Source: CALAZP01 sp041164265 | GTDB taxonomy: Bacteria > Bacteroidota > Bacteroidia > Chitinophagales > Saprospiraceae | DNA: 8,366 nucleotides | NCBI GenBank assembly: GCA_041164265.1 | Contig: JBEAPR010000005.1 | Span: forward strand, 1-8,366 | Reading direction: 5' to 3' | Part shown: positions 1 to 6,869 of the stretch, piece by piece | How the letters are laid out: each line of letters opens with the position of its first letter | Position numbering within the stretch: the stretch's first letter is position 1 | Translations under genes and position numbers: made by a program | Notes under the pieces: model-generated | Told to the model about the DNA's origin: nothing | The model's database searches: none | What the model saw: only the letters and a program-made list of their open reading frames with translations

Positions 1-271
1 TATCTCTTAAATCTTGGGCCTCTTTTACAATTATTAATTGCCTTTCAGCCATCATGGGAAGTCTTACAGCAGTATCTACAATCATTTGGGCATTACTATC
101 CTTACCATAAAATATTGTATAGTTGAAAGCTTTTTCACTTTCTTTCAGGATATTTTTATCAAATAATTGCATCAACTGATCTAGGTAATAGGATTCCAGT
201 CCATGCAAAAAATATACAGGTTGCAGTTCCTTTTTTAGAATTGCTGATTTTATCTGTTCAAATTCGGCCAT
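1..271 (-). CDS. holA: DNA polymerase III subunit delta, N-terminal part (runs off the window)
   Basis: The first 90 codons of a leftward gene are present, starting at the ATG at 271-269 and open to the window edge. The translation begins MAEFEQIKSAILKKELQ and continues with PVYFLHGLESYYLDQL, the start of the delta-subunit AAA-like domain, where a degenerate P-loop region precedes a helix. Further on, PMMAERQLIIVKEAQDLRD (about residues 70-88) matches the strand-helix typical of HolA, in which 'MM.E.Q.(V/I)IVKEA' is well conserved in Bacteroidota. As known for the family, delta is the clamp-loader subunit that opens the beta sliding clamp at the replication fork. It is divergent from surE across a 53-base gap. 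The C-terminal clamp-loader collar domain lies outside the window. The family call rests on recognising the N-terminal motifs only. Confidence 0.88.
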   Translation of the reverse strand, partial: MAEFEQIKSAILKKELQPVYFLHGLESYYLDQLMQLFDKNILKESEKAFNYTIFYGKDSNAQMIVDTAVRLPMMAERQLIIVKEAQDLRD

Positions 272-324
272 AATTACTTTTTGCACCTCAAATATCTTTA
301 ATTTAGCCCAAATAAATTAAAACC

Positions 325-1107
325 ATGGCAAATCGACCTCTTATTTTGGTAACTAATGATGATGGAATTACGGCACCAGGAATTAAAGTTTTAGTTGACA
401 TAGCTCGCCAAATGGGAGAAGTGGTGGTGGTTGCGCCAGATTCTCCTCAATCAGGAATGGGGCATGCTGTAACCATTAGTGATCCAATTAGATTACATCC
501 AGCAGATGTTTTCGACGGCATAGAAGCTTATGAATGTTCGGGAACACCAGTAGATTGCGTTAAACTAGCCAAGCACATTGTCCTTAAGGATAGGAAGGTA
601 GATTTATGCGTATCAGGAATCAACCACGGTTCCAATGCCTCCATAAATATCATATATTCAGGAACCCTTTCAGCAGCTATGGAAGCTAGTCTGGAGGGAA
701 TTCCATCTATTGGATTCAGCCTATTAGATCATACTTATGGAGCTGATTTTCAACCGGGGGTTCCTTTTATAAGAGATTTAATTGCTTTTGTTTTAAAACA
801 TGGAATGGAAAAAGGCAATTTACTTAATGTAAATATTCCTATTCCAAAAGATAATCAGAAGATTAAGGGGATGAAAATATGCAGGCAAGCTAATGCTCGA
901 TGGAAGGAAGAATTTGTCGAAGCTATTGATCCCAGAGGAGTGAAATATTATTGGCTTACCGGAGTCTTTATTAATGAGGATGAGGAAAAAGATACTGATG
1001 TAAATGCTTTAGAAGACGGTTATATTTCAGTGGTTCCCTCTATGCACGATTTAACCAATTATCCCATGTTACAAGATTTACAAAAGGCAGCTAATATATT
1101 CCATTAA
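325..1107 (+). CDS. surE: 5'/3'-nucleotidase SurE
   Basis: This 260-aa protein is close to the usual SurE length of about 250-265. It opens with the metal-site motif LVTNDDGI (residues 8-15; Asp12 and Asp13 are the expected metal ligands). Then come PDSPQSGMGHAVT (38-50; Ser43 expected ligand), ECSGTPVDC (70-78), SGINHGSN (97-104; Asn100 expected ligand) and YSGTLSAAMEA (111-121), all SurE hallmarks. SurE enzymes are cytoplasmic, divalent-metal-dependent phosphatases that remove phosphate from nucleoside 5'- or 3'-monophosphates and can trim short polyphosphate. The ATG at 325 places the DD motif at the normal distance from the N-terminus. The stop is 2 bases before the next start, so it heads a tight rightward operon with a small membrane protein and lpxB. 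A near match to the Bacteroidota -7 box (TATCTTTA, 293-300) lies upstream, but no convincing -33 box goes with it. Confidence 0.97.
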   Translation: MANRPLILVTNDDGITAPGIKVLVDIARQMGEVVVVAPDSPQSGMGHAVTISDPIRLHPADVFDGIEAYECSGTPVDCVKLAKHIVLKDRKVDLCVSGINHGSNASINIIYSGTLSAAMEASLEGIPSIGFSLLDHTYGADFQPGVPFIRDLIAFVLKHGMEKGNLLNVNIPIPKDNQKIKGMKICRQANARWKEEFVEAIDPRGVKYYWLTGVFINEDEEKDTDVNALEDGYISVVPSMHDLTNYPMLQDLQKAANIFH

Positions 1108-1109
1108 AT

Positions 1110-1415
1110 ATGTTTTGGGAAAAAAATAAAATTTGGGTAGGAATACTGGTGGGATTGTTGGTTCCATTTATAGGCCTTGCAGTATTAGAATTACTTTTGG
1201 AACAACTTGATGAATTGGTTTTCCAACAAGCAAGAAATAGACTTAGTGAATCTTTTAAAGATCGAACGCTTTATTTGATAGCCATTATCTTTAATATCAT
1301 CCCATTCCAGCTGTATAATAAGCAAAAAAAAATCCTTTCCATGCGTGGGATGGTTATAGCCACCACCATATACGCAATAGCATGGATGGTATTATTTGTA
1401 AAAGAAATTCTATAA
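1110..1415 (+). CDS. Small three-helix membrane protein of unknown function between surE and lpxB
   Basis: I do not recognise a characterised family. The 101-aa protein has three hydrophobic stretches that look like membrane helices: about residues 9-29 (GILVGLLVPFIGLAVLELL), 53-69 (TLYLIAIIFNIIPFQLY) and 80-97 (GMVIATTIYAIAWMVLFV). A charged loop between helices 1 and 2 (about 31-52, QLDELVFQQARNRLSESFKD) and a short basic turn KQKK (71-74) before helix 3 separate them. It starts 2 bases after the surE stop and ends 1 base before the lpxB start, so it is almost certainly co-transcribed and probably translationally coupled to both. The position suggests a link to the inner membrane or lipid A assembly, but that is inference from context only. 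The tight packing and sensible protein composition argue that it is a real gene. Confidence 0.85.
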   Translation: MFWEKNKIWVGILVGLLVPFIGLAVLELLLEQLDELVFQQARNRLSESFKDRTLYLIAIIFNIIPFQLYNKQKKILSMRGMVIATTIYAIAWMVLFVKEIL

Positions 1416-1416
1416 A

Positions 1417-2511
1417 ATGCGCTATTATCTAATAGCTGGAGAGGCTTCAGGAGATCTTCATGGAAGCCACCTCATCAAGGAGTTGAAGCTCAAAGATCCC
1501 AATGGAATCTTTAGAGCTTGGGGAGGAGATAAAATGGAGGCTGCTGGTGCAAACATAATCAAGCACTACAAATCTCTTGCATTTATGGGATTTTGGGAGG
1601 TGCTAACCAATCTTAGTACTATTCTTAGGAATATTAAGTTTTGTAAAACTGACATTCTTGAATTCAAACCTGATGCACTAATTTTTATCGATTATCCTGG
1701 TTTTAATTTACGGATAGCCAAATGGGCTAAAAGCCAAGGGATTAAAACTATTTATTATATCTCTCCACAGATTTGGGCTTGGAAAACGAGTAGGGTTCAC
1801 GCTATAAAAAGAGATATAGACTTGATGCTAGTCATTTTACCCTTTGAAAAAGATTTTTACCGAAGGTATAACTACCCTGTAACATTTGTGGGGCATCCCT
1901 TGCTAGATGAAATCCAAATGGACACCGGCAAGCAATTAAACACTTCTAATTGGATTGCATTGCTACCGGGGAGCAGGCGGCAAGAAATCAATAAAATATT
2001 GCCAGTTATGGCTCAGGTAGTTACTTTTTTCCCCAATAAAAAATTCGTTTTGGCTTGTGCCCCAGGAATTGAATTGGAATACTATAATCAATTTATAGGC
2101 ACAGCTAATATTGAAAAAGTAGTTGGAGATACCTATGGTGTTTTAAAAAAAGCTGAGGCTGCTATAGTTACCTCTGGAACAGCTACTCTTGAAACGGCCT
2201 TATTAGGAGTGCCTCAAATAGTCGTATATAAAAGTAATTCTATCAATTACTGGTTGTATAAAACTCTCATAAAAGTTTCTTATATTTCATTAGTGAATCT
2301 AATCGCTGGAAGAGAATTAGTTCGTGAAATTATTCAAGAAGAGTGCCATCCAAAGAATTTAGCTGAGGTATTACAATCAGTTTTAGGAGAAGAAAATAAG
2401 ATGGAATTTAACGCTAAGTATCAATTTTTGAGAACGCGTTTGGGGGGACCAGGAGCTAGTAAAAGAGCTGCCGAAGCTATAGAAAAGAGTATTTTATGTA
2501 AACCTTTTTAA
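1417..2511 (+). CDS. lpxB: Lipid-A-disaccharide synthase LpxB
   Basis: This is a 364-aa GT19-family glycosyltransferase, slightly shorter than the 382-aa E. coli enzyme. It joins UDP-2,3-diacylglucosamine to lipid X (2,3-diacylglucosamine 1-phosphate), giving the beta-1',6-linked disaccharide of lipid A at the cytoplasmic face of the inner membrane. Visible landmarks in order are IAGEASGDLHG at the N-terminus (residues 6-16, the sugar-acceptor loop), FIDYPGFNLR, YYISPQIWAWK, VGHPLLDE (158-165), LLPGSRRQEI (182-191) and TSGTATLETAL (252-262), which lies in the UDP-binding half. All are diagnostic for LpxB. It follows the small membrane protein gene by 1 base in the surE operon. Its presence implies that the cell makes lipid A and so is a Gram-negative outer-membrane organism. 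Confidence 0.97.
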   Translation: MRYYLIAGEASGDLHGSHLIKELKLKDPNGIFRAWGGDKMEAAGANIIKHYKSLAFMGFWEVLTNLSTILRNIKFCKTDILEFKPDALIFIDYPGFNLRIAKWAKSQGIKTIYYISPQIWAWKTSRVHAIKRDIDLMLVILPFEKDFYRRYNYPVTFVGHPLLDEIQMDTGKQLNTSNWIALLPGSRRQEINKILPVMAQVVTFFPNKKFVLACAPGIELEYYNQFIGTANIEKVVGDTYGVLKKAEAAIVTSGTATLETALLGVPQIVVYKSNSINYWLYKTLIKVSYISLVNLIAGRELVREIIQEECHPKNLAEVLQSVLGEENKMEFNAKYQFLRTRLGGPGASKRAAEAIEKSILCKPF

Positions 2512-2542
2512 GTATTAATTGTTGGGATTTAAATTTTTTACC

Positions 2543-2761
2543 ATGAAAAACAAACTGATTACCTGGCTAGAAAAATCTGCTTTTGGGGTTTGCTCTTATC
2601 TCGGTGAAAAAATGGGAATTGCCAGTTCGAATGTGAGGTTATACTTTATTTATTCTTCGTTTATAACTTTGGGTTCTCCTTTAATTATCTATTTATTTAT
2701 GGCATTTTGGCTCAACTTTAAGAGATACGCGCATAATACCAAGGAGTTGATTTGGCATTAA
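2543..2761 (+). CDS. Small PspC-domain-like membrane protein
   Basis: From the ATG at 2543 the gene encodes 72 aa. An in-frame TTG lies 24 bases further upstream (2519), but the ATG directly begins the PspC-like core (KNKLITWLEKSAFGVCSYLGEKMGI). The core resembles the PspC domain pattern 'GVC.GLAEYFGID..LVRL.F', here GVCSYLGEKMGIASSNVRL (residues 15-33), followed by one strong hydrophobic helix (about 34-57, ending YLFMAFWLNF) and a basic tail. PspC-domain proteins are inner-membrane proteins; in enterobacteria PspC takes part in the envelope phage-shock response, but in Bacteroidota these stand-alone mini-proteins have no established role. It starts 31 bases after lpxB with no terminator between, so it is probably the last gene of that operon. 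Its TAA abuts the stop codon of the convergent DUF4159 gene with no gap. Confidence 0.82.
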   Translation: MKNKLITWLEKSAFGVCSYLGEKMGIASSNVRLYFIYSSFITLGSPLIIYLFMAFWLNFKRYAHNTKELIWH

Positions 2762-3418
2762 TTATTGAGTAAAAGCGAATTGAATCAAATTAGCACCCAT
2801 TTCCAGGGCGGCTCTTCTTACAGGTTCTGGATCGTTGTGTACATCTTCATCTTCCCAGCCGTCGCCTAAATCACTTTCAAAGGAATAAAAACAAACCAAT
2901 CTATCTTCCCAAAATAGTCCATAGCCTTTTGGAGGTAATCCATCGTGTTCATGTACTTTAGGTAATCCATTGTCAAAGTCAAATTTTTGGTGATAAACGG
3001 GATGGTTGAAGGGGACTTCTATAAATTCTAGTTGTGGAAATACCTTTTTCATGGCTACGCGCACATAGGGGTCCATTCCATAGTTGTCATCAATATGCAG
3101 AAAGCCACCACCCATGAGAAACGTTCTTAAATTCTCTGCTTCAGCATCTGAAAAGACTACATTGCCGTGGCCAGTCATGTGGATAAAAGGGTGATTAAAC
3201 AATTGTGCAGAACCAACTTCCACCGTTTCGTATTCAGTAGCTAGGTTAGTCTTTAAGTTTTGGTTGCAAAAATTTGCCAAGTTTCCCAAGGCAGTGGGGT
3301 TGGCATACCAATCTCCTCCCCCATTGTATTTTAGAAGGCCCAATTTTAGAGGTTGTGATTGGGCTCCCAAAAATGCCAAAATTAAAAATAGGTAAGAAAA
3401 GTAGTATTTAGCTTTCAT
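2762..3418 (-). CDS. Secreted DUF4159-family protein
   Basis: This is a 218-aa protein with a clear N-terminal signal peptide: basic MKAK, hydrophobic YYFSYLFLILAFLG and a probable cleavage near AQS-QP at residue 21-22. It is therefore expected outside the inner membrane, in the periplasm. The mature part fits DUF4159, a family with a class-I glutamine-amidotransferase-like fold. Motifs are YNGGGDWYANP (31-41), FIHMTGHGNV (78-87), GGGFLHIDDNYG (103-114) and a conserved acidic C-terminal stretch GDGWEDEDVHNDPE (185-198). I see no nucleophile-elbow cysteine of an active amidotransferase, so a catalytic role should not be assumed. The function is unknown. Its start codon overlaps the rsmE stop as ATGA, so it is translationally coupled to rsmE. 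In Bacteroidota, DUF4159 genes are often found close to rsmE; this is recalled and was not checked here. Confidence 0.9.
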   Translation of the reverse strand: MKAKYYFSYLFLILAFLGAQSQPLKLGLLKYNGGGDWYANPTALGNLANFCNQNLKTNLATEYETVEVGSAQLFNHPFIHMTGHGNVVFSDAEAENLRTFLMGGGFLHIDDNYGMDPYVRVAMKKVFPQLEFIEVPFNHPVYHQKFDFDNGLPKVHEHDGLPPKGYGLFWEDRLVCFYSFESDLGDGWEDEDVHNDPEPVRRAALEMGANLIQFAFTQ

Positions 3419-4128
3419 AATAATTTAGTTTGATATACAATTCCAGCATAGAGTCCAGCTGTTTCTGTTCGTAGTCTATTGGGTCCTAAGCTGATTGGTT
3501 CAAATCCAGCCTGAATGGCCAATTTCAGCTCTTCCAGGGAAAAATCCCCTTCAGGGCCTATGAGAATACAAACTTTTCTATTGGTGAGTTTAATACTTGC
3601 CCACTCTTTTGACTTTGTTGGATCAAAATGAGCAATATACTTTTTTCCTTCCCAAGGTTGCCGAATAAAATCATCAAATATGGTTAAGGGATTTAATTTT
3701 GGAATCAAAGCCCTCTGCGATTGCTTGGTTGCAGCAAGTAAAATTTTTTGTAGCCTATCGCTATTGATATTTCTTCTAATAGTATGTTGGGTGATGACGG
3801 GGGTAAATGACCGCAGGCCTACTTCGGTCATTTTTTCTAAAAGCCATTCCATTCGGCTGTTATTTTTGGTTGGAGCAACAGCAAGGTGTAATTCTCTTGA
3901 TAAGCTTTTAACGTCTTCAATAGGTTCAGAAATTAGAACAGTAGTTTCTTTTTTTGAAATGCTTTCTATTTGCCCCTCATAAAAATTCCCTATTCCATCA
4001 ATGACCATAACTTCATTAAGAGGTTTTAACCGAAGAACTTTTAGAGCGTGCTGACTTTCTTCAGAATTCAAAAATGCTAGATGATTACTAATATGATGGG
4101 CGTAAAAAATGGGTTTTTCCGAAGGCAT
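3415..4128 (-). CDS. rsmE: 16S rRNA (uracil-1498-N3)-methyltransferase RsmE
   Basis: This 237-aa SPOUT-class methyltransferase is the normal length for RsmE (about 230-250). The N-terminal part forms the PUA-like RNA-binding domain with the motif HALKVLRLK (residues 27-35). The C-terminal knotted SAM-binding domain shows LEKMTEVGL (97-105), ATKQSQRA (133-140), ILIGPEGDFSLEE (188-200) and SLGPNRLRTETAG (213-225). The last two form the SAM-binding trefoil knot and are diagnostic. The enzyme methylates N3 of U1498 in helix 44 of 16S rRNA on the assembled 30S subunit. It is the first gene of a leftward pair with the DUF4159 gene, overlapping it by 4 bases (ATGA). It diverges from rseP over a 76-base gap holding candidate promoters for both directions. 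Confidence 0.97.
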   Translation of the reverse strand: MPSEKPIFYAHHISNHLAFLNSEESQHALKVLRLKPLNEVMVIDGIGNFYEGQIESISKKETTVLISEPIEDVKSLSRELHLAVAPTKNNSRMEWLLEKMTEVGLRSFTPVITQHTIRRNINSDRLQKILLAATKQSQRALIPKLNPLTIFDDFIRQPWEGKKYIAHFDPTKSKEWASIKLTNRKVCILIGPEGDFSLEELKLAIQAGFEPISLGPNRLRTETAGLYAGIVYQTKLL

Positions 4129-4138
4129 AATTAATTGT

Positions 4139-4146
4139 TACATTTG
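4139..4146 (+). promoter_or_regulatory. Candidate -7 box for rseP
   Basis: TACATTTG fits the Bacteroidota -7 consensus TAnnTTTG exactly and lies 58 bases before the rseP start. The matching -33 position holds only a T-run (around 4114-4119), inside the rsmE start region. Support is a consensus match only. Confidence 0.4.
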
Positions 4147-4157
4147 TGCCGTGAAAC

Positions 4158-4191
4158 CAAACATTATTGGTATTTGTTTACCGAATCAAAA
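4158..4191 (-). promoter_or_regulatory. Candidate rsmE promoter
   Basis: Read leftward, a TTTTG (4191-4187) is followed after 21 bases by AATGTTTG (4165-4158), a 7-of-8 match to the Bacteroidota -7 box TAnnTTTG. Spacing is within the usual range. It lies 29 bases before the rsmE start and is interleaved with the candidate rseP promoter on the other strand. Confidence 0.35.
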
Positions 4192-4204
4192 GTAGCATAT
4201 ATTT

Positions 4205-5548
4205 ATGGATATAGTAATAATGGCTGGCCAGTTGATGCTCAGTTTGTCGATTCTCATTGTTTTACATGAGATGGGCCACTTTTTCCCAGCGAGGTGGTTC
4301 AATACTAGGGTTGAAAAATTCTATTTGTTTTTCGATCCTTATTTTTCATTGATAAAGAAAAAAATCGGCGATACGGAATATGGGATTGGTTGGTTGCCAT
4401 TGGGAGGATACGTAAAAATCTCAGGAATGGTGGATGAGAGTTTTGACAGAGAGCAGATGAAAGAAGAGCCTAAAGAGTGGGAATTCCGTTCCAAACCAGC
4501 TTGGCAAAGATTGATCATTATGTTAGGTGGTGTAACGGTTAATTTTATTTTAGGTTTTTTATTATACGGATTGGTTCTATGGCAATGGGGAGAAGAATTT
4601 CTGCCTAATGAGCAGGCTTCTTATGGCATCTATGCTGATTCTTTGGGTTTAGAGATGGGCTTGGAACACGGTGATAAAATTGTTAGGATTGGGGAATTGC
4701 CGTTTGAGAAATTCAATGATAGAACGATAATTAGAGAAATAGTCATTAATAATGTCAGCCAATTAACGGTAGAGCGTGGAGGCATTGAGGTAGACCTATC
4801 TATTGACCCTAAATTTGTAGGAATATTATCTAGCCACGAAAATAAAAATGCGGGGTTGTTTACTCCGGGTTTTCCATTTGTTGTGGCTGAGGTAACAGCA
4901 GGTATGCCTGCGGCAAAAGCAGGATTGCTGCCTGAGGATATAATCTTGGCCTTAGATAGTGTTAAGATGCCCTTTTACATAGATTTCTATGAGGCTATGA
5001 AGAAATATCCTAGTCAGGAAGTTACCCTAACTGTGCTAAGAGGGGGTACTGACACATTGAATTTAACGTTATTGCCAACAGAAGAAAGTAAAATAGGTGT
5101 TTTGCCGTTGGGTCCAAATTATTTCTTTGAAATGGAGCGAGAAGAATACAGTTTGGCGGCTGCATTACCAGCTGGATTTGTTAAAGGCGCTAATTTTTTG
5201 AATGACCAATTTAAAGCATTCGGTCAAATGTTTAGGGGAAAAATCAAAGCTTCTGAAAGTTTGGGGGGATTTGGTTCTATTGGTAAAATGTTTGGTGCTC
5301 AATGGAATTGGGAGCGATTTTGGACGATGACAGCGGTTTTGTCTTTAATTTTAGCATTTATGAATTTGTTACCGATACCTGCTTTAGATGGGGGTCATGT
5401 ATTATTTCTGCTTTACGAAATAGTATCTGGCAGAAAGCCCAGCGACAAATTTATGGAAGTGGCTACGATGGTTGGATTTGCTATAGTTTTGGGCTTAGTC
5501 ATATATGCCAATGGTTTGGATATACTTAGAGGATTTTTCGGCAAATAA
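4205..5548 (+). CDS. rseP: Site-2 intramembrane zinc metalloprotease RseP (M50B)
   Basis: This 447-aa protein matches the usual RseP size (about 440-450). It is an inner-membrane protease that cuts membrane-spanning anti-sigma factors and signal-peptide remnants. The zinc motif HEMGH (residues 21-25, His21/Glu22/His25) sits in the first membrane helix. It is followed by the GxWLPLGGYVK motif (62-71) of the membrane-associated beta-hairpin. A second helix (about 99-122, LIIMLGGVTVNFILGFLLYG) comes next, then a periplasmic PDZ region around 218-290 with VTAGMPAAKAGLLPED as the recognisable carboxylate-binding part. The third zinc ligand lies in MNLLPIPALDGGH (386-398, Asp395), and a last helix (about 419-437) follows. 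All catalytic residues are intact. It is divergent from rsmE. Only one PDZ domain is obvious, but the stretch 120-215 could contain a divergent first one, as in E. coli RseP. No anti-sigma-factor gene is nearby. Confidence 0.96.
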   Translation: MDIVIMAGQLMLSLSILIVLHEMGHFFPARWFNTRVEKFYLFFDPYFSLIKKKIGDTEYGIGWLPLGGYVKISGMVDESFDREQMKEEPKEWEFRSKPAWQRLIIMLGGVTVNFILGFLLYGLVLWQWGEEFLPNEQASYGIYADSLGLEMGLEHGDKIVRIGELPFEKFNDRTIIREIVINNVSQLTVERGGIEVDLSIDPKFVGILSSHENKNAGLFTPGFPFVVAEVTAGMPAAKAGLLPEDIILALDSVKMPFYIDFYEAMKKYPSQEVTLTVLRGGTDTLNLTLLPTEESKIGVLPLGPNYFFEMEREEYSLAAALPAGFVKGANFLNDQFKAFGQMFRGKIKASESLGGFGSIGKMFGAQWNWERFWTMTAVLSLILAFMNLLPIPALDGGHVLFLLYEIVSGRKPSDKFMEVATMVGFAIVLGLVIYANGLDILRGFFGK

Positions 5549-5551
5549 ATA

Positions 5552-5582
5552 TTTGCTTGTTCCGAATATTTAGATAAATTTG
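5552..5582 (+). promoter_or_regulatory. Promoter of tRNA-Leu(CAA)
   Basis: TTTG (5552-5555), a 19-base spacer and TAAATTTG (5575-5582) fit the Bacteroidota major sigma-factor consensus (TTTG / TAnnTTTG, spacer about 19-20) exactly. The predicted transcription start, about 7 bases downstream, would be a few bases before the tRNA 5' end at 5594. The promoter begins 3 bases after the rseP stop codon, so the tRNA gene has its own promoter. Confidence 0.75.
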
Positions 5583-5593
5583 CATCGCTTTCA

Positions 5594-5677
<84 letters not shown>

Positions 5678-5678
5678 C

Positions 5679-5720
5679 AAAACCCTTTGAAACATTAGAT
5701 TTCAAAGGGTTTTTTGTTTT
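5679..5720 (+). terminator. Intrinsic terminator behind tRNA-Leu
   Basis: A perfect 14-base-pair stem, AAAACCCTTTGAAA (5679-5692) against TTTCAAAGGGTTTT (5700-5713), encloses a 7-base loop (CATTAGA). The stem runs into a T-rich tail (TTTTTT G TTTTT, 5710-5721). It begins 2 bases after the tRNA end, ending the tRNA transcript and insulating the accessory region downstream. Confidence 0.93.
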
Positions 5721-5936
5721 TGGATGTTTTTATCTGAATGGGACTAATTCTATTGTAAACCCTCTTATGAATTCAAAGCTGAATTTGATAATCTAAACAC
5801 GCCTGCAATTGAATGATGAAGTTCTTTTATTACCGCCTACGTTTAGTGTATGGTGTGGTGCGGGATTTCCAAGGCTATACTTTCCACTCTACCTATCTAT
5901 TTATTAATAGTTAATAAGCTCAAATTAAACACTTTA

Positions 5937-5972
5937 GCCAGCATTATCGCTTATACAATGTACTCTGCTGGC
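5937..5972. repeat. 7-base inverted repeat behind the AraC remnant
   Basis: GCCAGCA (5937-5943) and TGCTGGC (5966-5972) are perfect inverted copies around a 22-base loop, starting 2 bases past the stop codon of the AraC remnant when read leftward. No T-run follows on the leftward strand, so a terminator role is weak. The rest of 5722-5936 holds no gene I can support. It contains a slightly GC-richer patch at about 5832-5873 (near CGCCTACGTTTAGTG) that may be an old intergenic repeat. Confidence 0.35.
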
Positions 5973-5974
5973 AT

Positions 5975-6631
5975 TCAATTTAAACTTCTATATTTACTTG
6001 GGCTCAATCCTGTTTTGGTTTTGAAAAGTCTACTGAAGTACTGTGGGTATTCAAACCCTAAATCATAAGCCAATGATTTAACCGAAATACTTGAATTCAA
6101 TAATTGATACTTTGCTTTTTCTATGATTTTTAAATGAATATGCTCCTTGATGGTTTTACCTGTTTCCAACTTCAACAAATCACTTAAATAATGTCCCGAC
6201 ATATTTAACGCATTGCCACATTGTACCATAGTTGGTAACCCTTTGTCAGCTATGTTATCAGCATTAAAATAATCGTTTAAATAGTGTTCAAATTGAATTA
6301 CAAAATCTTTGTTTTTACTGGATCGGGTTAAAAATTGTCGGTCATAGAATCGTTGGCTATATTTTAAAATGGATTGCAAATTATGAATAATCAAATCTTG
6401 GCTATGACGGTCTAAATTTTGAGCAATTTCATTTTTGATATTATTTACAAATTCGGTCAAAATCACTTTTTCTTTTTCTGAGATATGCAAGGCTTCATTT
6501 ACATCATACGAAAAGAAGCTGTAGTGCTGTATCGCTTTATGAAGCTCCGATTTTAGTAACAACTCCGGGTGTACAAAAATGGTCCAACCCTTGAGGTCAA
6601 TGATGGGGTCATCCATGATGTTAAATACTTG
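5975..6631 (-). pseudogene. AraC-family transcriptional regulator, 5'-truncated remnant
   Basis: The recognisable part begins at about QVFNIMDDPIIDLKGWTIF (codon at 6631) and runs intact to the TGA at 5977-5975. It carries the middle section common in Bacteroidota AraC regulators (KGWTIFVHPELL, SFFSYDVNEALHISEKEK). A complete C-terminal double helix-turn-helix follows (about the last 105 residues: CGNALNMSGHYLSDLLKLETG and then LAYDLGFEYPQYFSRLFKTKTGLSPSKYR). Relatives are about 290-300 aa and begin with a cupin-like sensor domain; here that domain is missing. Upstream of 6631 the reading frame stays open by chance to 6724, but those codons overlie a methyltransferase gene fragment read in another frame. 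An internal ATG at 6616 could still give a 213-aa protein with a whole DNA-binding domain, so residual activity cannot be excluded. The family assignment is firm; the pseudogene status is inferred from the junction. Confidence 0.82.
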
Positions 6632-6632
6632 C

Positions 6633-6764
6633 GATAGTTTTGCCGCGAAATACATCAGGATTAAAGTCAACATACGCTTGAATTTCTTTTTGTATGTCAG
6701 AGTACTGGGTGTAAAACTCATCATTCTTCGCCTTTTTCGCAGCGGTCAGATTACTATTTGCCAT
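6633..6764 (-). pseudogene. N-terminal fragment of an EcoRI-type adenine DNA methyltransferase
   Basis: From the ATG at 6764-6762, read leftward, the frame encodes MANSNLTAAKKAKNDEFYTQ, then YSDIQKEIQAYVDFNPDVF and RGKTI, and reaches a stop at 6623-6621. This is the characteristic start of the EcoRI-like adenine-specific methyltransferase family, in which 'AKK.KNDEFYTQ..DIE.E' is followed by a 'GK.(I/V)' strand and a 'CDDPE.S.F' motif. The homology stops after GKTI (Ile44), just before the CDDP stretch, and the next bases belong to the AraC frame. The enzyme of this family methylates adenine in DNA and can be part of a restriction-modification system. Nearly all of the expected roughly 300 residues, including the catalytic motif, are gone. 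It is only 47 codons long including spurious codons after the junction, so it is easily missed. Confidence 0.8.
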
Positions 6765-6824
6765 TTATTTCATTATTTCTTCAATACAATATCTAATTTC
6801 TAAGAGTTTCGGCAAAAAGCAATG

Positions 6825-6866
6825 TGTGCGTTAGCACTCTTTGCTTGTGCGTTGGCTCTCTTTTTT
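6825..6866 (+). repeat. Imperfect 21-base tandem duplication
   Basis: Two adjacent units (6825-6845 and 6846-6866) both begin TGTGCGTT and match at 17 of 21 positions. The first unit also lies in an imperfect hairpin: AAGCAA (6818-6823 region) against TTGCTT, with an inner GTGC-GTTA-GCAC stem-loop. It lies directly beside the 75-base palindrome. The function is unknown. Confidence 0.6.
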
Positions 6867-6869
6867 AAT

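Noticed and set aside
2519..2542. TTG start adding eight residues to the PspC-like protein
   Set aside because: The ATG at 2543 starts directly at the conserved core, and the extra residues (MLGFKFFT) add no family feature.
3680..3982. Rightward 100-codon open frame inside rsmE
   Set aside because: It is antisense to the strongly supported rsmE and shows no motif of its own; it is a shadow frame.
5937..5972. Terminator for the AraC remnant
   Set aside because: The 7-base arms enclose a 22-base loop and no T-run follows on the leftward strand.
6632..6724. The upstream extension of the AraC reading frame (start MMSFTPSTLTY) as a true N-terminus
   Set aside because: These codons are the shifted frame of the methyltransferase fragment, and the segment has no AraC family character. 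The real homology starts at about 6631.
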